From Candidatus Latescibacterota bacterium (lineage in GTDB: Bacteria > JAAXHH01), in NCBI GenBank assembly GCA_012270975.1, contig JAAXHH010000090.1, positions 1 to 64,000 of the forward strand: DNA of 64,000 nt, read 5' to 3'. Positions 1-8,507 of this stretch are shown piece by piece. The notes under the pieces were generated by a model. The model was not told the DNA's origin and did not search any database. It worked only from the letters and a program-made list of their open reading frames with translations. A program made the position numbers and the translations under genes. The first letter of the stretch is position 1, and the number at the start of each line of letters is the position of its first letter.

Positions 1-172
1 CGCCAGCCTGGAATGCGAACTGATCGATCGCAGGCGCTTTGCCACCAGGGCCGAGGCCAGACTCGACCTGTTCCAGTACATCGAGGGCTTCTACAACACG
101 CACAGACGCCACTCGTCCCTCGGATACCTCTCACCCGTAAACTACGAAAGGAGGCTCAAGAACACAGCCTGA
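1..172 (+). CDS. IS3-family transposase OrfB, C-terminal fragment
   Basis: Open from the window edge (frame 2) to TGA at 170-172, about 56 residues. The end contains the pattern FYNTHRRHSSLGYLSP followed by NYE, the hallmark of the C-terminal end of the DDE integrase domain in IS3-type OrfB proteins; the catalytic D, D and E lie upstream, at least partly outside the window. It is transcribed opposite to the adaptor gene it interrupts. Whether the full element is intact cannot be judged from this fragment. Confidence 0.88.
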   Translation, partial: ASLECELIDRRRFATRAEARLDLFQYIEGFYNTHRRHSSLGYLSPVNYERRLKNTA

Positions 173-213
173 ATCCCAAATGGTGAACCGTCCACAAAAA
201 CGGGGTAACTTCA
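1..213 (+). mobile_element. Right end of an IS3-family insertion sequence
   Basis: The left part of the element lies outside the window. The 3' end of the OrfB transposase stops at 172, followed by about 40 bp of terminal DNA. The outer tip is placed at 213 because the minus-strand reading of the neighbouring adaptor gene changes there from normal family sequence to IS-encoded residues, and because the tip reads TGAAGTTACCCC inward, as IS3-type inverted repeats begin with TGA. The second inverted repeat and the target duplication cannot be seen. Confidence 0.8.
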
Positions 214-554
214 GAAAGATCGATCCGGGCGCCGTCCACCCGGGCGCGCTGACGGGACAACTGCAGGGACTGGGACGGGTCGGGCTCAATGACGGCAAGC
301 ACGTCCCCCGCTGAAACCCGATCTCCGACATCGGCGTGAATATGCCTGACTTCTCCGGAAATCGTGGGCTTGACCATGACGGTCCGGACGAACTGGATGG
401 TTCCCGTCTCCGCCAGCACCTCGGAGATCGGTCCGTGTTGTACCCGGTGGATACGGAACGAGGCATCGCGAGCCGTGGAACTGAACACGAAATACAGCAG
501 AACGGCTGCGAGGCAGCAGACCGAAATACAGGCAATGACTATCCGTTTTTTCAT
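214..554 (-). pseudogene. HlyD/MacA-type membrane fusion protein, N-terminal remnant cut by IS
   Basis: The N-terminus starts MKKRIVIACI with one membrane span, then has the adaptor pattern GPISEVLAETGTI and the lipoyl-like half GEVRHIHADVGDRVSAGD followed by VLAVIEP, as in MacA/HlyD periplasmic adaptors. After about 114 residues the sequence runs into the IS end at 213, so the coiled coil, second lipoyl half and beta-barrel are missing. Start chosen at ATG 554; an in-frame TTG at 572 lacks a ribosome site. It is the last gene of the 5120-214 operon. Adaptors of this type normally precede an ABC ATPase and a permease, which would lie beyond the IS if they still exist. Confidence 0.8.
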
Positions 555-575
555 GACCAATGTGGTTTCCAATAG

Positions 576-1301
576 CTACACGTAGACCGTGCCGAGCAGC
601 TCGATCGTCCTGCGAATGACAATCCACATGGCCCACACCAGTCCCAGCGCGAGCCAGGTGAGCTTGGCCGATCCCCGGAAAGTCCGTGCCAGGCCGAGTC
701 CCAGCAGGAAAAGAAACCAGATGCCGAAGAAATCTACGCCTGGCTGGAACAGGCTCCAGAGGGTTTCGGGGTCCGTATCATTGAGAAACACACCAGGATG
801 GACAGGGGGATCGAGCGAACCGGACAGCAAGACCAGCGAGGTCTTGACGATGGTTTCGGGTACGAGGACCAGCGAGGCATAGCCGGTTATTGGGAAGACC
901 TTGCCGTACTGCAGCGGCTTGCCGAATGTCAATTCACCGCAGTGTTTGCCCACAACCGACCATGCAGCGACCATGAAGCAGACGCTCGCCGGCATAATCA
1001 AAAGGCCGATGAGTTGACGATGGTCGAATTGCACGGCCTCGCGTAGAATGACGGATTGTTGATCTGCATTCAGATCCGAATAGGACTGGAATTCGGTCTC
1101 GATCAACGCCCTTTCCGTATCCAGCGCCACGGGCAAAGTGACAATTCCGGCACAAAGAACGACCGACATGACCAGGATCAGCACGAGCATCCACTCGGTG
1201 GGGGATGGTTCTGTTTCAAGATCCGCGAAGGCCTTCCCTGGCCTGTAGAAAACCTGAAGCCATCGCCCGGCATATCTTGCCAGATCCGTGGAAGCGTTCA
1301 T
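576..1301 (-). CDS. Yip1-family integral membrane protein
   Basis: About 241 residues. The N-terminal segment has the Yip1-domain opening WLQVFYRPGKAFADLE, with the typical phenylalanine-x-P then aromatic stretch, followed by about five hydrophobic spans and a large extracytoplasmic loop after span 1. ATG 1301 overlaps the upstream stop in an ATGA and sits 9 nt after GGGGGA; a second ATG at 1307 is possible. Yip1 proteins are poorly understood in bacteria and often accompany transporters or secreted products. Here the gene is translationally coupled between a secreted protein and the broken adaptor, so a role in the same export or immunity process is inferred, not shown. Confidence 0.7.
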   Translation of the reverse strand: MNASTDLARYAGRWLQVFYRPGKAFADLETEPSPTEWMLVLILVMSVVLCAGIVTLPVALDTERALIETEFQSYSDLNADQQSVILREAVQFDHRQLIGLLIMPASVCFMVAAWSVVGKHCGELTFGKPLQYGKVFPITGYASLVLVPETIVKTSLVLLSGSLDPPVHPGVFLNDTDPETLWSLFQPGVDFFGIWFLFLLGLGLARTFRGSAKLTWLALGLVWAMWIVIRRTIELLGTVYV

Positions 1302-2500
1302 GGACATAGATCCCCCATGATGACCAGATGGTAGTAGCTGTGTCCGCCGCCCGACCAGAATGGGCTGTCCCAGGGCCAGAACCTCCACCAGACCGGTTCC
1401 GTACGGGTATACGCACCGCGCCTGTAACTCTCCAGGAACGTGCCGATGTGATGCGCCGTGCTCGTGGACAGATGACGGCCGACCCTCCTGGGATGGGATT
1501 CCACGCCCAGGTAGGAACGAATCATCAGGCTGCGCTCATCGATCGGAAGTGCGTCGACATTCGCGACGTACCATTTGAAAACGTAGTAGAAGTGGTTTAT
1601 GAGGAAGTACTCGACGTTCGACACGTAGAAAACGGATACGCTCGTATCGTGGGCTTCAGCGAACGTGCCGATGGCCCTCAACGTCTTCCCGCCCGCGAAG
1701 TTCCCCACGACGGGAATGACCAGGTTCCTGAGATGCAGGTGCTTCACAAAGCTGAATGCATCTTCGGTACTCAGGAAACTGGCGAATTCCCCTTCTTTCG
1801 TCGTGCCCGACATCAGGTCCCTGAACGCAGGATAGGACAGGCCGTTTCCCAGGCGTGTTTCGGCGTACCGGATCGAAAGTTGTTTTTCGTGAAACGACCG
1901 GTAGATGTAAAGCATCTTGTCGAAATCGTCCCGGTCTTCGATCCCATAACGCCTTACTTCCCGCCGTAGCCGCTTCCAGTTTTCTTCAAAAAGCAGGGCG
2001 TCGGCCGTGGTCGACGTCTCGATGTAATCCAGGACCTCGGTGATAGAGGCCGAGTGTTCCGGTCGTCCGATCGTAACCGTGTCGCCATCCCGTTTCTGAC
2101 GGCTGAACAGCAGCATCAGGAAGGACGTTCGGTCCCGGGCCTGGGCAAAAAGGGCTTTGTAGAGGAGATGCTGAAGCAGGTTCTCGCGACGGATGTCGAC
2201 GATGAAAGCGATATCCGGTCTCGAGGCGGCCATGTAGGAGAAGTTCTGCTCCGTACCGACGCCGATATAGACGCCGCCGCGCCTGCCCCGTTCGATTACC
2301 GTGGGAACGACGTGCAGGTAGGACGATTCATTGGTAACGAAGTTGTCTCCGGGGAAGTGACCGGGTTCTTCGGAGAACGCGGTCATGATCCTGGCGAATT
2401 CGGACAGCGTCAGGGAGTCCGGCGCGGCCCCGTGCGAAGCGAAGCGCAGGTCGAGCAGGACGCAAAGTGCCGTCAAAACTAAAATGCGAAAAGAATTCAA
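1298..2500 (-). CDS. Exported LIC_10091-like protein
   Basis: 400 residues starting with a signal peptide (MNSFRILVLTALCVLLDLR) and ending before GDLCP. The body has the pattern VYIGVGTEQNFSYMAASRPD then FIVDIRR, followed by a long helical region, which resembles the Rossmann/methyltransferase-like secreted family named after Leptospira LIC_10091. That assignment is from memory of the family pattern and is tentative; no catalytic residues can be named. It overlaps the downstream Yip1 gene by 4 bp and follows the M48 gene by 37 bp, so it belongs to the peptide operon. A periplasmic enzyme or processing factor is possible. Confidence 0.55.
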   Translation of the reverse strand: MNSFRILVLTALCVLLDLRFASHGAAPDSLTLSEFARIMTAFSEEPGHFPGDNFVTNESSYLHVVPTVIERGRRGGVYIGVGTEQNFSYMAASRPDIAFIVDIRRENLLQHLLYKALFAQARDRTSFLMLLFSRQKRDGDTVTIGRPEHSASITEVLDYIETSTTADALLFEENWKRLRREVRRYGIEDRDDFDKMLYIYRSFHEKQLSIRYAETRLGNGLSYPAFRDLMSGTTKEGEFASFLSTEDAFSFVKHLHLRNLVIPVVGNFAGGKTLRAIGTFAEAHDTSVSVFYVSNVEYFLINHFYYVFKWYVANVDALPIDERSLMIRSYLGVESHPRRVGRHLSTSTAHHIGTFLESYRRGAYTRTEPVWWRFWPWDSPFWSGGGHSYYHLVIMGDLCP

Positions 2501-2537
2501 TGTAGGGGGGGTTCCTTATCATTCGATTAAAACTCGG

Positions 2538-3473
2538 CTATTTCGAGTTCAACTGTGCAACGCGATCGAGGCGGTCTTGCAAAGAGGGATGGGTCAGGAA
2601 TACACGGGCGAACTTCCGTGGAGCCTTCATTCGGTCATTCAATTGGTGCAGGCGATAGAGGGCCCGACTGTAACACTCCGCCCCCACCCATCCGGCCGCG
2701 GTAGCATCTGCTTCGTATTCGTTACGTCTCGATAAGGGAAGCATGACACAGACCATAACCAGCCACACATTCACACCGCCAATCAAACCGGACGCCCACG
2801 TCTTAAGGGATTCATCCAATGCATCGTAGTAGGCGTTGAAATCCATCAGATACCAAATGATCTGAATCGCGCAAATCCACAGAATCCCGGACGACAGCAT
2901 CTTGAACAAATGCCTGTGGCGTATATGCGCCACTTCGTGGGCGAATACCGCCAGGATTTCTTCTTCTTTCATCTTCTCCAGCAGTTTGTCGGTAAAGAAT
3001 ATGTACCGGGCTTTGCGGAAAAGTCCGGAAACCATGGCGTTCGCCGTCCTGCCTTTCATGGCGTATAATGTCTCTGCTGTGATGTCCATTCCGGTGACCG
3101 CTAGCAACTTCCTGACCGACCGGTCCAGACGATCATCCTGTAACTCGAAACCTCGGAAGATGAACCGTGTCAGGTAGGGAAAACACAGATATCCGCAAGC
3201 GTTGCCCACGGCGGCCGAAACGATGACCAAACCTACTACTGCGATCGACCCACGCTCGAATAGACCTGGAGCCGACTCTTCCGCCACGTTAATCGTTGCG
3301 ATCAAGATGCCTGCAAACACGAGCGCGGCCAGAAACATGCATGCCATCGCTACGCCCATGTCCAGTCCGAACTCGACCAGTCTGTCACGCCAGGTCAACC
3401 GTATCGTTCCCTCTTCATCCGGCAGACTTTCGACGGCGTCGAGGCTTCTTTCATTATCGGAGTCAATCATCAC
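2538..3473 (-). CDS. M48-family membrane zinc metalloprotease (HtpX/Ste24-like)
   Basis: 311 residues. Two N-terminal membrane spans (about 38-62 and 76-98), then the catalytic region with HEVAH at 179-183 inside FAHEVAHIRHRH, the M48 zinc site, further spans, and YEADATAAG near 255 supplying the third ligand. It lacks obvious TPR repeats, so it is closer to HtpX/Ste24-type integral proteases than to periplasmic BepA. The gene sits 24 bp after a Yip1-like gene in an operon headed by a small secreted peptide, which makes it a candidate leader peptidase or quality-control protease for that peptide. This role is inference. Confidence 0.87.
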   Translation of the reverse strand: MMIDSDNERSLDAVESLPDEEGTIRLTWRDRLVEFGLDMGVAMACMFLAALVFAGILIATINVAEESAPGLFERGSIAVVGLVIVSAAVGNACGYLCFPYLTRFIFRGFELQDDRLDRSVRKLLAVTGMDITAETLYAMKGRTANAMVSGLFRKARYIFFTDKLLEKMKEEEILAVFAHEVAHIRHRHLFKMLSSGILWICAIQIIWYLMDFNAYYDALDESLKTWASGLIGGVNVWLVMVCVMLPLSRRNEYEADATAAGWVGAECYSRALYRLHQLNDRMKAPRKFARVFLTHPSLQDRLDRVAQLNSK

Positions 3474-3497
3474 AGCGTCTCTCTTTCCCTTGTCTAT

Positions 3498-4133
3498 TTA
3501 GAAGACCATCATGGTTATGAACACGTGCAGGCTTGCGTAGGCTGAGAGTATCCCGGCGCACTTCAACCGGGACAGTGCACTTGACCGGTGTACCACTTCG
3601 CAAGCGACCGCCAGGGTAAGGACATACGCCAAAGAACGACCAAGTCGTATCCATCCGAACCATCCCGAATCCTGCATTTTACCGATTTCAACGGGTAATT
3701 GTTCTATCGTGGGAATTGAAGCCAACCCCTCGTGGGTCATGGCGTCGGAGAACAACACCAAAAGCATTACAGCACACGCTGAATACAATGCGAGCGGCAG
3801 GTATCCGATACTCAGCCAGCCGAACAAAGCGCGGTGATTCCGTCGGCCGTTCAACAGCATTACAGCAATGACAATGAACGCCCATCCCAGCACGAATGTG
3901 GCGATGTCACCGAACACGACCCCCACCGACGTGCTGATACTCATAATCGTTAACACCTGGTCATATGTTCTGGCCAGTTGTTCGGGAATCTGTTCTATGA
4001 CCGTGCGAAACATCATGTATACGGTCAGAACATTGGTAATCAGGTAGGTTATAAAAACACTTAAACCGATCCAAATGGACTCCTTCATTCCGATCGATGA
4101 GATTCTGTCAACAGCCCAACCGGGATTTCGCAT
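3498..4133 (-). CDS. Polytopic membrane protein, Yip1-like
   Basis: About 211 residues with five hydrophobic segments and an N-terminal IWIGLSVFITYLITNVLTVY span. There is no catalytic motif. Topology and length match Yip1/DUF1282-type proteins, but similarity is weak. ATG 4133 is preferred over the longer 4163 reading because AAGGA lies 8-9 nt upstream and the gene then starts 10 bp after the SpoIIM stop. Same operon as the small peptide gene. Could be an immunity or export component. Confidence 0.5.
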   Translation of the reverse strand: MRNPGWAVDRISSIGMKESIWIGLSVFITYLITNVLTVYMMFRTVIEQIPEQLARTYDQVLTIMSISTSVGVVFGDIATFVLGWAFIVIAVMLLNGRRNHRALFGWLSIGYLPLALYSACAVMLLVLFSDAMTHEGLASIPTIEQLPVEIGKMQDSGWFGWIRLGRSLAYVLTLAVACEVVHRSSALSRLKCAGILSAYASLHVFITMMVF

Positions 4134-4143
4134 AATCGTTCCT

Positions 4144-4722
4144 TCAATTGAATCCGGCCGCAATCTGACCGGTTATGTAGGTCTCCACCATGGAGGCTGC
4201 AAGCACAAGCAAGAGCCCCGCCGTCAATCTTCGAAAGTTCAATGACATCCTGTCCATACTGAACGACCAGTCATCGAATCTCAGCTTTCTGTATACGATG
4301 ATGAATCCTTCGCAACCCACGGCCGCTATCATGGCGAATCCGGCGAGTTCCAGCAGTCCATGAGGCACCGTAAGGGCGGCCGCCCTTTCCCACGACATGC
4401 CAGAATCTATCGCACTTCGTACAACCCATCCGGTACTCAGTCCGATCCAGGCCAGATTCGCCATGCTCATGAATCCCAGCGATAGAATCCCCGTCAGAAG
4501 AACGGCGCAGACTTTCAGATTCGTTCCAATGATGTATTTCCACTCATCGTGTCCATCGAGGAAAACGCGGGGGAACAGGGTATTCGCGTCTGAAGCATGG
4601 TCCGGAGCGCCCGCAGGTCCCGTGTCCAAGGGAGACGATCTGCCGATTACAAGGCCGGCAAGTATACAACACACAGCGAGTAAAAAGGGTACTTTGTTGA
4701 GACGGTATTCATTCATCGGCAT
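4144..4722 (-). CDS. SpoIIM/DUF95-family membrane protein
   Basis: 192 residues. One N-terminal span, a short extracytoplasmic loop, then several spans including the family signature PHGLLELAGF (about residues 118-127), which corresponds to the HG-x-x-EL motif of stage II sporulation protein M/DUF95 proteins. Outside spore formers, DUF95 proteins are constant members of circular-bacteriocin loci (for example the AS-48 cluster), where they take part in maturation, export or immunity. It stands directly after a small hydrophobic secreted peptide gene, which fits that setting. No sporulation genes are nearby. Confidence 0.8.
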   Translation of the reverse strand: MPMNEYRLNKVPFLLAVCCILAGLVIGRSSPLDTGPAGAPDHASDANTLFPRVFLDGHDEWKYIIGTNLKVCAVLLTGILSLGFMSMANLAWIGLSTGWVVRSAIDSGMSWERAAALTVPHGLLELAGFAMIAAVGCEGFIIVYRKLRFDDWSFSMDRMSLNFRRLTAGLLLVLAASMVETYITGQIAAGFN

Positions 4723-4806
4723 AGTTAAAAACCAGGTTAGTCTTGATTCCTGTTTCTGGTTATAGAACGCGATGTGTTATCAGCCTGATCGAATGCCCAT
4801 CCAGGC

Positions 4807-4833
4807 GAGGAGGGGGCGCGACGCCCCCTCCTC
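4807..4833 (-). terminator. Strong GC hairpin between peptide gene and downstream operon
   Basis: A 12-bp perfect stem (4807-4818 with 4822-4833) and a 3-nt loop lie 14 bp after the peptide stop codon. No U-run follows on the minus strand, so it is probably a partial terminator or an mRNA 3'-end stabiliser. That would give more peptide mRNA than membrane-gene mRNA, as is usual for bacteriocin or carrier-peptide operons. Confidence 0.75.
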
Positions 4834-4847
4834 CTTACCTTAAGGCC

Positions 4848-5120
4848 CTAAACACCGAGTGCAAAGCCAGCAGCTAAACCAGCAGCGCCGAGTCCTGTGC
4901 ATGCGGCAAGGCCGAGACCGACCTTTAAACCCCACCCACCGGCTATGGCTGCAATTGCACCGGAGGAGGTGCTTATAACATCGTGGCCCGTAAGGCATAG
5001 GATCAGGTTCGGCGTCGCTACGACACCGGGCGTTTCGGCCAGTGGCGCGCTGGCCGTCGAGTGGACACTTGCACCTGCGATCAGGGCGAACATGAATACG
5101 GAGAGAATGAGCTTTTTCAT
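4848..5120 (-). CDS. Small secreted hydrophobic peptide, candidate bacteriocin-like precursor
   Basis: 90 residues. ATG 5120 is chosen because GAGGAG lies 11 nt upstream and a clean Sec signal peptide begins there (MKKLILSVFMFALIAGASVH, with STASA near 25 as a likely cleavage point). The remaining roughly 65 residues are almost free of charge, rich in Gly and Ala, and predicted to form one or two amphipathic helices (AIAAIAGGWGLKVGLGLAAC and the Gly/Ala-rich tail GLGAAGLAAGFALGV). Two cysteines occur about 22 residues apart. No named family is recognised. The gene heads an operon with DUF95, Yip1-like, M48 and adaptor genes. It may be a circular or helical bacteriocin, a toxin or a secreted signal; a small structural envelope peptide is the alternative. 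Confidence 0.7.
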   Translation of the reverse strand: MKKLILSVFMFALIAGASVHSTASAPLAETPGVVATPNLILCLTGHDVISTSSGAIAAIAGGWGLKVGLGLAACTGLGAAGLAAGFALGV

Positions 5121-5592
5121 GATGATCTGTACTCCTCTATTGCTGGTTTGATCGAACGTGTATCGAACGAATAACAAACGTGTGTAGTTTACCTTACGAA
5201 CGCAATTGGTATTCCGTCGGCCTCCTTTCCTCATCGATTCAGGTTCCATCCTCCGTTCTCCTTCGATGCGGACCTCATTTCCTGCGCTGGTACCAGGGAA
5301 CTCGGTTACAGGTCTCGGAGTGCGCGGTTCCGAGAGCGCTTCGATCGTTAAACGGAAACTCGACCTGATGTGGTAACTGAATCCAGCATCTGCCGCGCGG
5401 TCTAAATGGATTAGTCCTTCAGAATTTTCCGATTCTCGCGGAAAATGTTTTTTTGTTGCAATAAAAAAGCCCGGCGATCATTCCGCCGGGCGTTCGAAAT
5501 CCCGCTCGTAGGCCTGTATACCAGGCTATCTGGCCTTACTCCCTCCTTCGATTCATATGCTTCTTTTTCCCCTTTCGGAATGCACTGAGTTC
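5121..5592. other. Intergenic region: peptide-gene leader and upstream terminator
   Basis: No gene seen. It holds the rho-independent terminator at 5461-5491 for the gene at 5593-8205 and the presumed promoter of the peptide operon. No convincing -35/-10 pair was found for the peptide gene. The AT-rich patch around 5400-5465 is the most promoter-like stretch. Confidence 0.5.
5461..5491 (-). terminator. Rho-independent terminator
   Basis: An 8-bp stem (5469-5476 with 5484-5491, GCCCGGCG type) with a 7-nt loop, followed on the minus strand by a run of six U residues. It lies about 100 bp after the stop of the exported protein gene at 5593-8205 and separates it from the peptide operon. Confidence 0.9.
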
Positions 5593-8205
5593 CTACCTAT
5601 CCTGCTCCCCGTCCCCATCCCGCACCGCCTCCAGCAACACTTCCCGCGTCATGCCCTCGGGAGGCGTGTTCAGGCCCGATTCCTCACCCGGGTCGGCTAC
5701 GAGCCAGATGCCCCGTTCCAGGACGTAGCCGCCCTGTTCGGAGGTCCTTCGGAGGAGACCTTCCGGATCTTCACCGCCCATCAGGCCGAGCAGCCCAACG
5801 GGGATCACTCTGGCTGAGACGCCCCGGGCCCCCAGGAAATGCGCGTACCATTCCGGCGGCCGTTCATAGGAGAACACGAGGAAAGGGCGTGCCGGCGTGC
5901 CGGCGCCGCGCCAGAAACCCAGGTGAAACCAGTTCGGCCGCAGGGAACGGACGAAAGCACCGTGGCGCAGTCCGGGATTGAGGTCGTCCATGGACTTCCG
6001 GTAGAGCGTGCCCAGGCGCTCGGCATTGGCTTCCTGAAGTTGGATGTAGGTCTCGAGGTATCCCGACTTCAGCAGCCACTCGAACCGGTTGTCCCGATCC
6101 AACCCCATGAGCGACTTGAATTCGTCGCCGTGATAAAGCCCGTTCCGGACGAGATGGCGTATGAAATACCGGAAATGCAGGTCGTCGAAGGCGTCGGTCG
6201 CGGCGTAGGCTTCCAGCGGCCGGGTGATATGAGGTTCCCAGTCATGCACAATGGCCTTTAAGGATCCGCGGCCACGGCTGTGCCGGGCTACGGCTCGGGA
6301 GGGTTCGAAGAGGTGGCGGTTCAGGTAGGCCATATCCAGCCTGGAAGGAAGGCCGACGGGATTGCCGCGGGCGTCCAGGGCGTCCACGTAGTCGCCTGCG
6401 ATCTCGCGATCGCGAGGGGCGCTGATGCCCGCGTACCACGCCGTCGACGTACCGCCCAGGCGGTTCAGAATCGGCAGGGCCCACGAGTCGAAACGTACGT
6501 CGCCCGTCAACGAGGTCCCCCCCGTATAGCTGGCGGCCGGCGCCACGGTCCAAAGGAAATCCATCCCGAGATCCGGCAGCATGACGGCTAGATCGGATAC
6601 ATGCTCATGACGGCGCGCGATGAAATCCCAGACGCCTCGACGCGGAACCTCGTCCGCTGTGGCGAACGAAGGGACCGCGTCTGTGCGTGCGCCCCGGTCC
6701 GGGTTGGAATCGAGGCTTGAACCCGTGTCGGCGGTTGAACTCAAGACGGCACTCGAACCTGATCCGGCGGTCGTACCTGACGCCGCGCTGTTGATCACCC
6801 GGACCCGTTCGGGCAGCACCGTCAGGATGGAAACGTTATTAAGGGCTATATCGGGTTTCCGATTGCCGGGCATCTGAGCCGTGGGATAATCGTGATCGGA
6901 GGACCAGTCCTCTTGGGATTCGGCCAGCACGCGGACGTACCGTGCGAATCCATCCAGAAAACCTGCGAGTTCTTGAAGGCCCGGGTCCACGGGGCCGATG
7001 CCGAGAGGCGGCACGGGCCGGTCCAGCCCCGTAAGGGCCTGGCGGTCGACAGCCAGGACGAAACCCTTGTTCAAACGGTCGGTCCTGCCCGCGGCCGCTA
7101 CCGCCATGCGGCCGAAAGTCTCCTCGTCGCCACGCATGGTCTCCAGGTCTTCCGCGGAACGTATCTCCTCCCGGATCTCCCGGTCGGCGAACGCGGCTGC
7201 GATGACCCCCACCGGGACGGAGACCAGCGCGTGTTCGGATCCCCACCGGTTGCCGGGCATGCGCATAATCAACGTGTCTTTCGAATCCGAAACGCCCTCC
7301 ACCCTGCCTTTGAATCTCGATGTGGTCCAGTCCACAGGCGCGGGCAGCTCCCTGCTTCGGTAGTACAGGCTGGCCCGCAATTCCTGGCTGCCGCGCAACA
7401 GCAGTTCGACATCCTCCCCGGCTATGGCGTCGCCCGGCTGGATGCGCAGGGTGCGCCGGACGACCCGGTACTCGGGTTCTATTTCAGGCGCAGGCGCCTC
7501 TTCGAGTTCCTCTCCAGATGCCGCTTCCGGCTCCAGGAGCAGCGGCACGGCGCCGGCGCCCACAAGCAGGCGGGTACCGGCACGGGCCGCCACGGACCCG
7601 TCCAGGCCCCGTGCGACCGGATGGCCTGTGGCGGGTTCGAAGAATAACACTGGATTCAGGACGGGACTGGTTTCATGATCGGCGTTCAGGCCGTGCAGGT
7701 TGATGTTCAGGCGGGTCAGGACCTCATTGAACTGATACCGGTCGTGGACACCGGGATTGACCTTTCTCCGTTCGCCGTAGGGACCGTTGGACGGCATGGC
7801 CAGGACAAGCACTTTCCCTCTCGAAACGAAGTTGATGGCCAGGTCCACTTCCTGGATGCTCATGCCGGGATCGCCGCCGCCCAGCAACAGGATAGCGTCG
7901 TAAACTCCTGCGTCCCGTTCCACCATGGCCGGATAATATGGCCGGTAGTCGACGTCGAAACCCGCTACCGAGAACGCCCGGATCACCCGGGTGTTTTCTA
8001 CCGGATAGACCATGGCGTAGTCGACGATGAGCAGACGGGGATCGCCGTTTTGTTGATCGACCGGCACCTGGGAAGAGGGCGCACGGGCCGCTTGCACAGC
8101 GACCGGCACCTGTGCGATCGTCTTTTCCCGGCTTGACTGGCGCGCGTCTGAGGATTGGTACGGCACCAGGAATATAATCAGGCAAACCATCAGTTTTGTT
8201 CGCAT
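5593..8205 (-). CDS. Large exported protein, N-terminal GATase/ThuA-like domain, function unknown
   Basis: About 870 residues from ATG 8205; a TTG three codons earlier is also possible. A signal peptide (MRTKLMVCLIIFLVPYQSSD) ends near an ARQ site. Residues about 55-240 have alternating strands and a DAILLLGGGDPG turn reminiscent of the class-I glutamine amidotransferase/ThuA fold, without a clear catalytic Cys-His-Glu set. A low-complexity Ser/Thr/Gly linker near 485-525 separates this from a C-terminal domain rich in Trp, Tyr and Asp that could be a carbohydrate-active barrel. No family is firmly recognised. It is monocistronic with its own terminator, and divergent from the sensor-regulator gene at 8508. 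Confidence 0.6.
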   Translation of the reverse strand: MRTKLMVCLIIFLVPYQSSDARQSSREKTIAQVPVAVQAARAPSSQVPVDQQNGDPRLLIVDYAMVYPVENTRVIRAFSVAGFDVDYRPYYPAMVERDAGVYDAILLLGGGDPGMSIQEVDLAINFVSRGKVLVLAMPSNGPYGERRKVNPGVHDRYQFNEVLTRLNINLHGLNADHETSPVLNPVLFFEPATGHPVARGLDGSVAARAGTRLLVGAGAVPLLLEPEAASGEELEEAPAPEIEPEYRVVRRTLRIQPGDAIAGEDVELLLRGSQELRASLYYRSRELPAPVDWTTSRFKGRVEGVSDSKDTLIMRMPGNRWGSEHALVSVPVGVIAAAFADREIREEIRSAEDLETMRGDEETFGRMAVAAAGRTDRLNKGFVLAVDRQALTGLDRPVPPLGIGPVDPGLQELAGFLDGFARYVRVLAESQEDWSSDHDYPTAQMPGNRKPDIALNNVSILTVLPERVRVINSAASGTTAGSGSSAVLSSTADTGSSLDSNPDRGARTDAVPSFATADEVPRRGVWDFIARRHEHVSDLAVMLPDLGMDFLWTVAPAASYTGGTSLTGDVRFDSWALPILNRLGGTSTAWYAGISAPRDREIAGDYVDALDARGNPVGLPSRLDMAYLNRHLFEPSRAVARHSRGRGSLKAIVHDWEPHITRPLEAYAATDAFDDLHFRYFIRHLVRNGLYHGDEFKSLMGLDRDNRFEWLLKSGYLETYIQLQEANAERLGTLYRKSMDDLNPGLRHGAFVRSLRPNWFHLGFWRGAGTPARPFLVFSYERPPEWYAHFLGARGVSARVIPVGLLGLMGGEDPEGLLRRTSEQGGYVLERGIWLVADPGEESGLNTPPEGMTREVLLEAVRDGDGEQDR

Positions 8206-8507
8206 GGCATTCAACCCAGGGCGATGTTGTCGACCGACAAATCAAACTACAGCCATGCCCAACGCATCACAAGCCGTTAAATGGCGAGAAGCCTGACACT
8301 ACAATGAGTAAAAATCAAGATTTACGTGATAAAAACGTATAAGAAGACAATATTAGAAGATAATTGTGTGATTTAATGTCATCTAGCGAGACATCAGGGA
8401 AACGGTTATTTCCCTTCCTGTCGGGGAAGAATCCGATCGGAAGAGCGGGCAGGCTGTCGTAGAGGACGAATTGACGGTACCGCACACGTTGCGGGGAGGA
8501 CTGACAG
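8206..8507. other. Divergent intergenic promoter region
   Basis: About 300 bp between two divergent genes, markedly AT-rich at 8300-8400 compared with the surroundings. No matched -35/-10 pair, repeat or RNA gene could be supported. Confidence 0.4.

Noticed and set aside
4144-4722. Evidence for sporulation from SpoIIM
   Set aside because: DUF95 proteins are common outside spore formers and no other sporulation gene is in the window.
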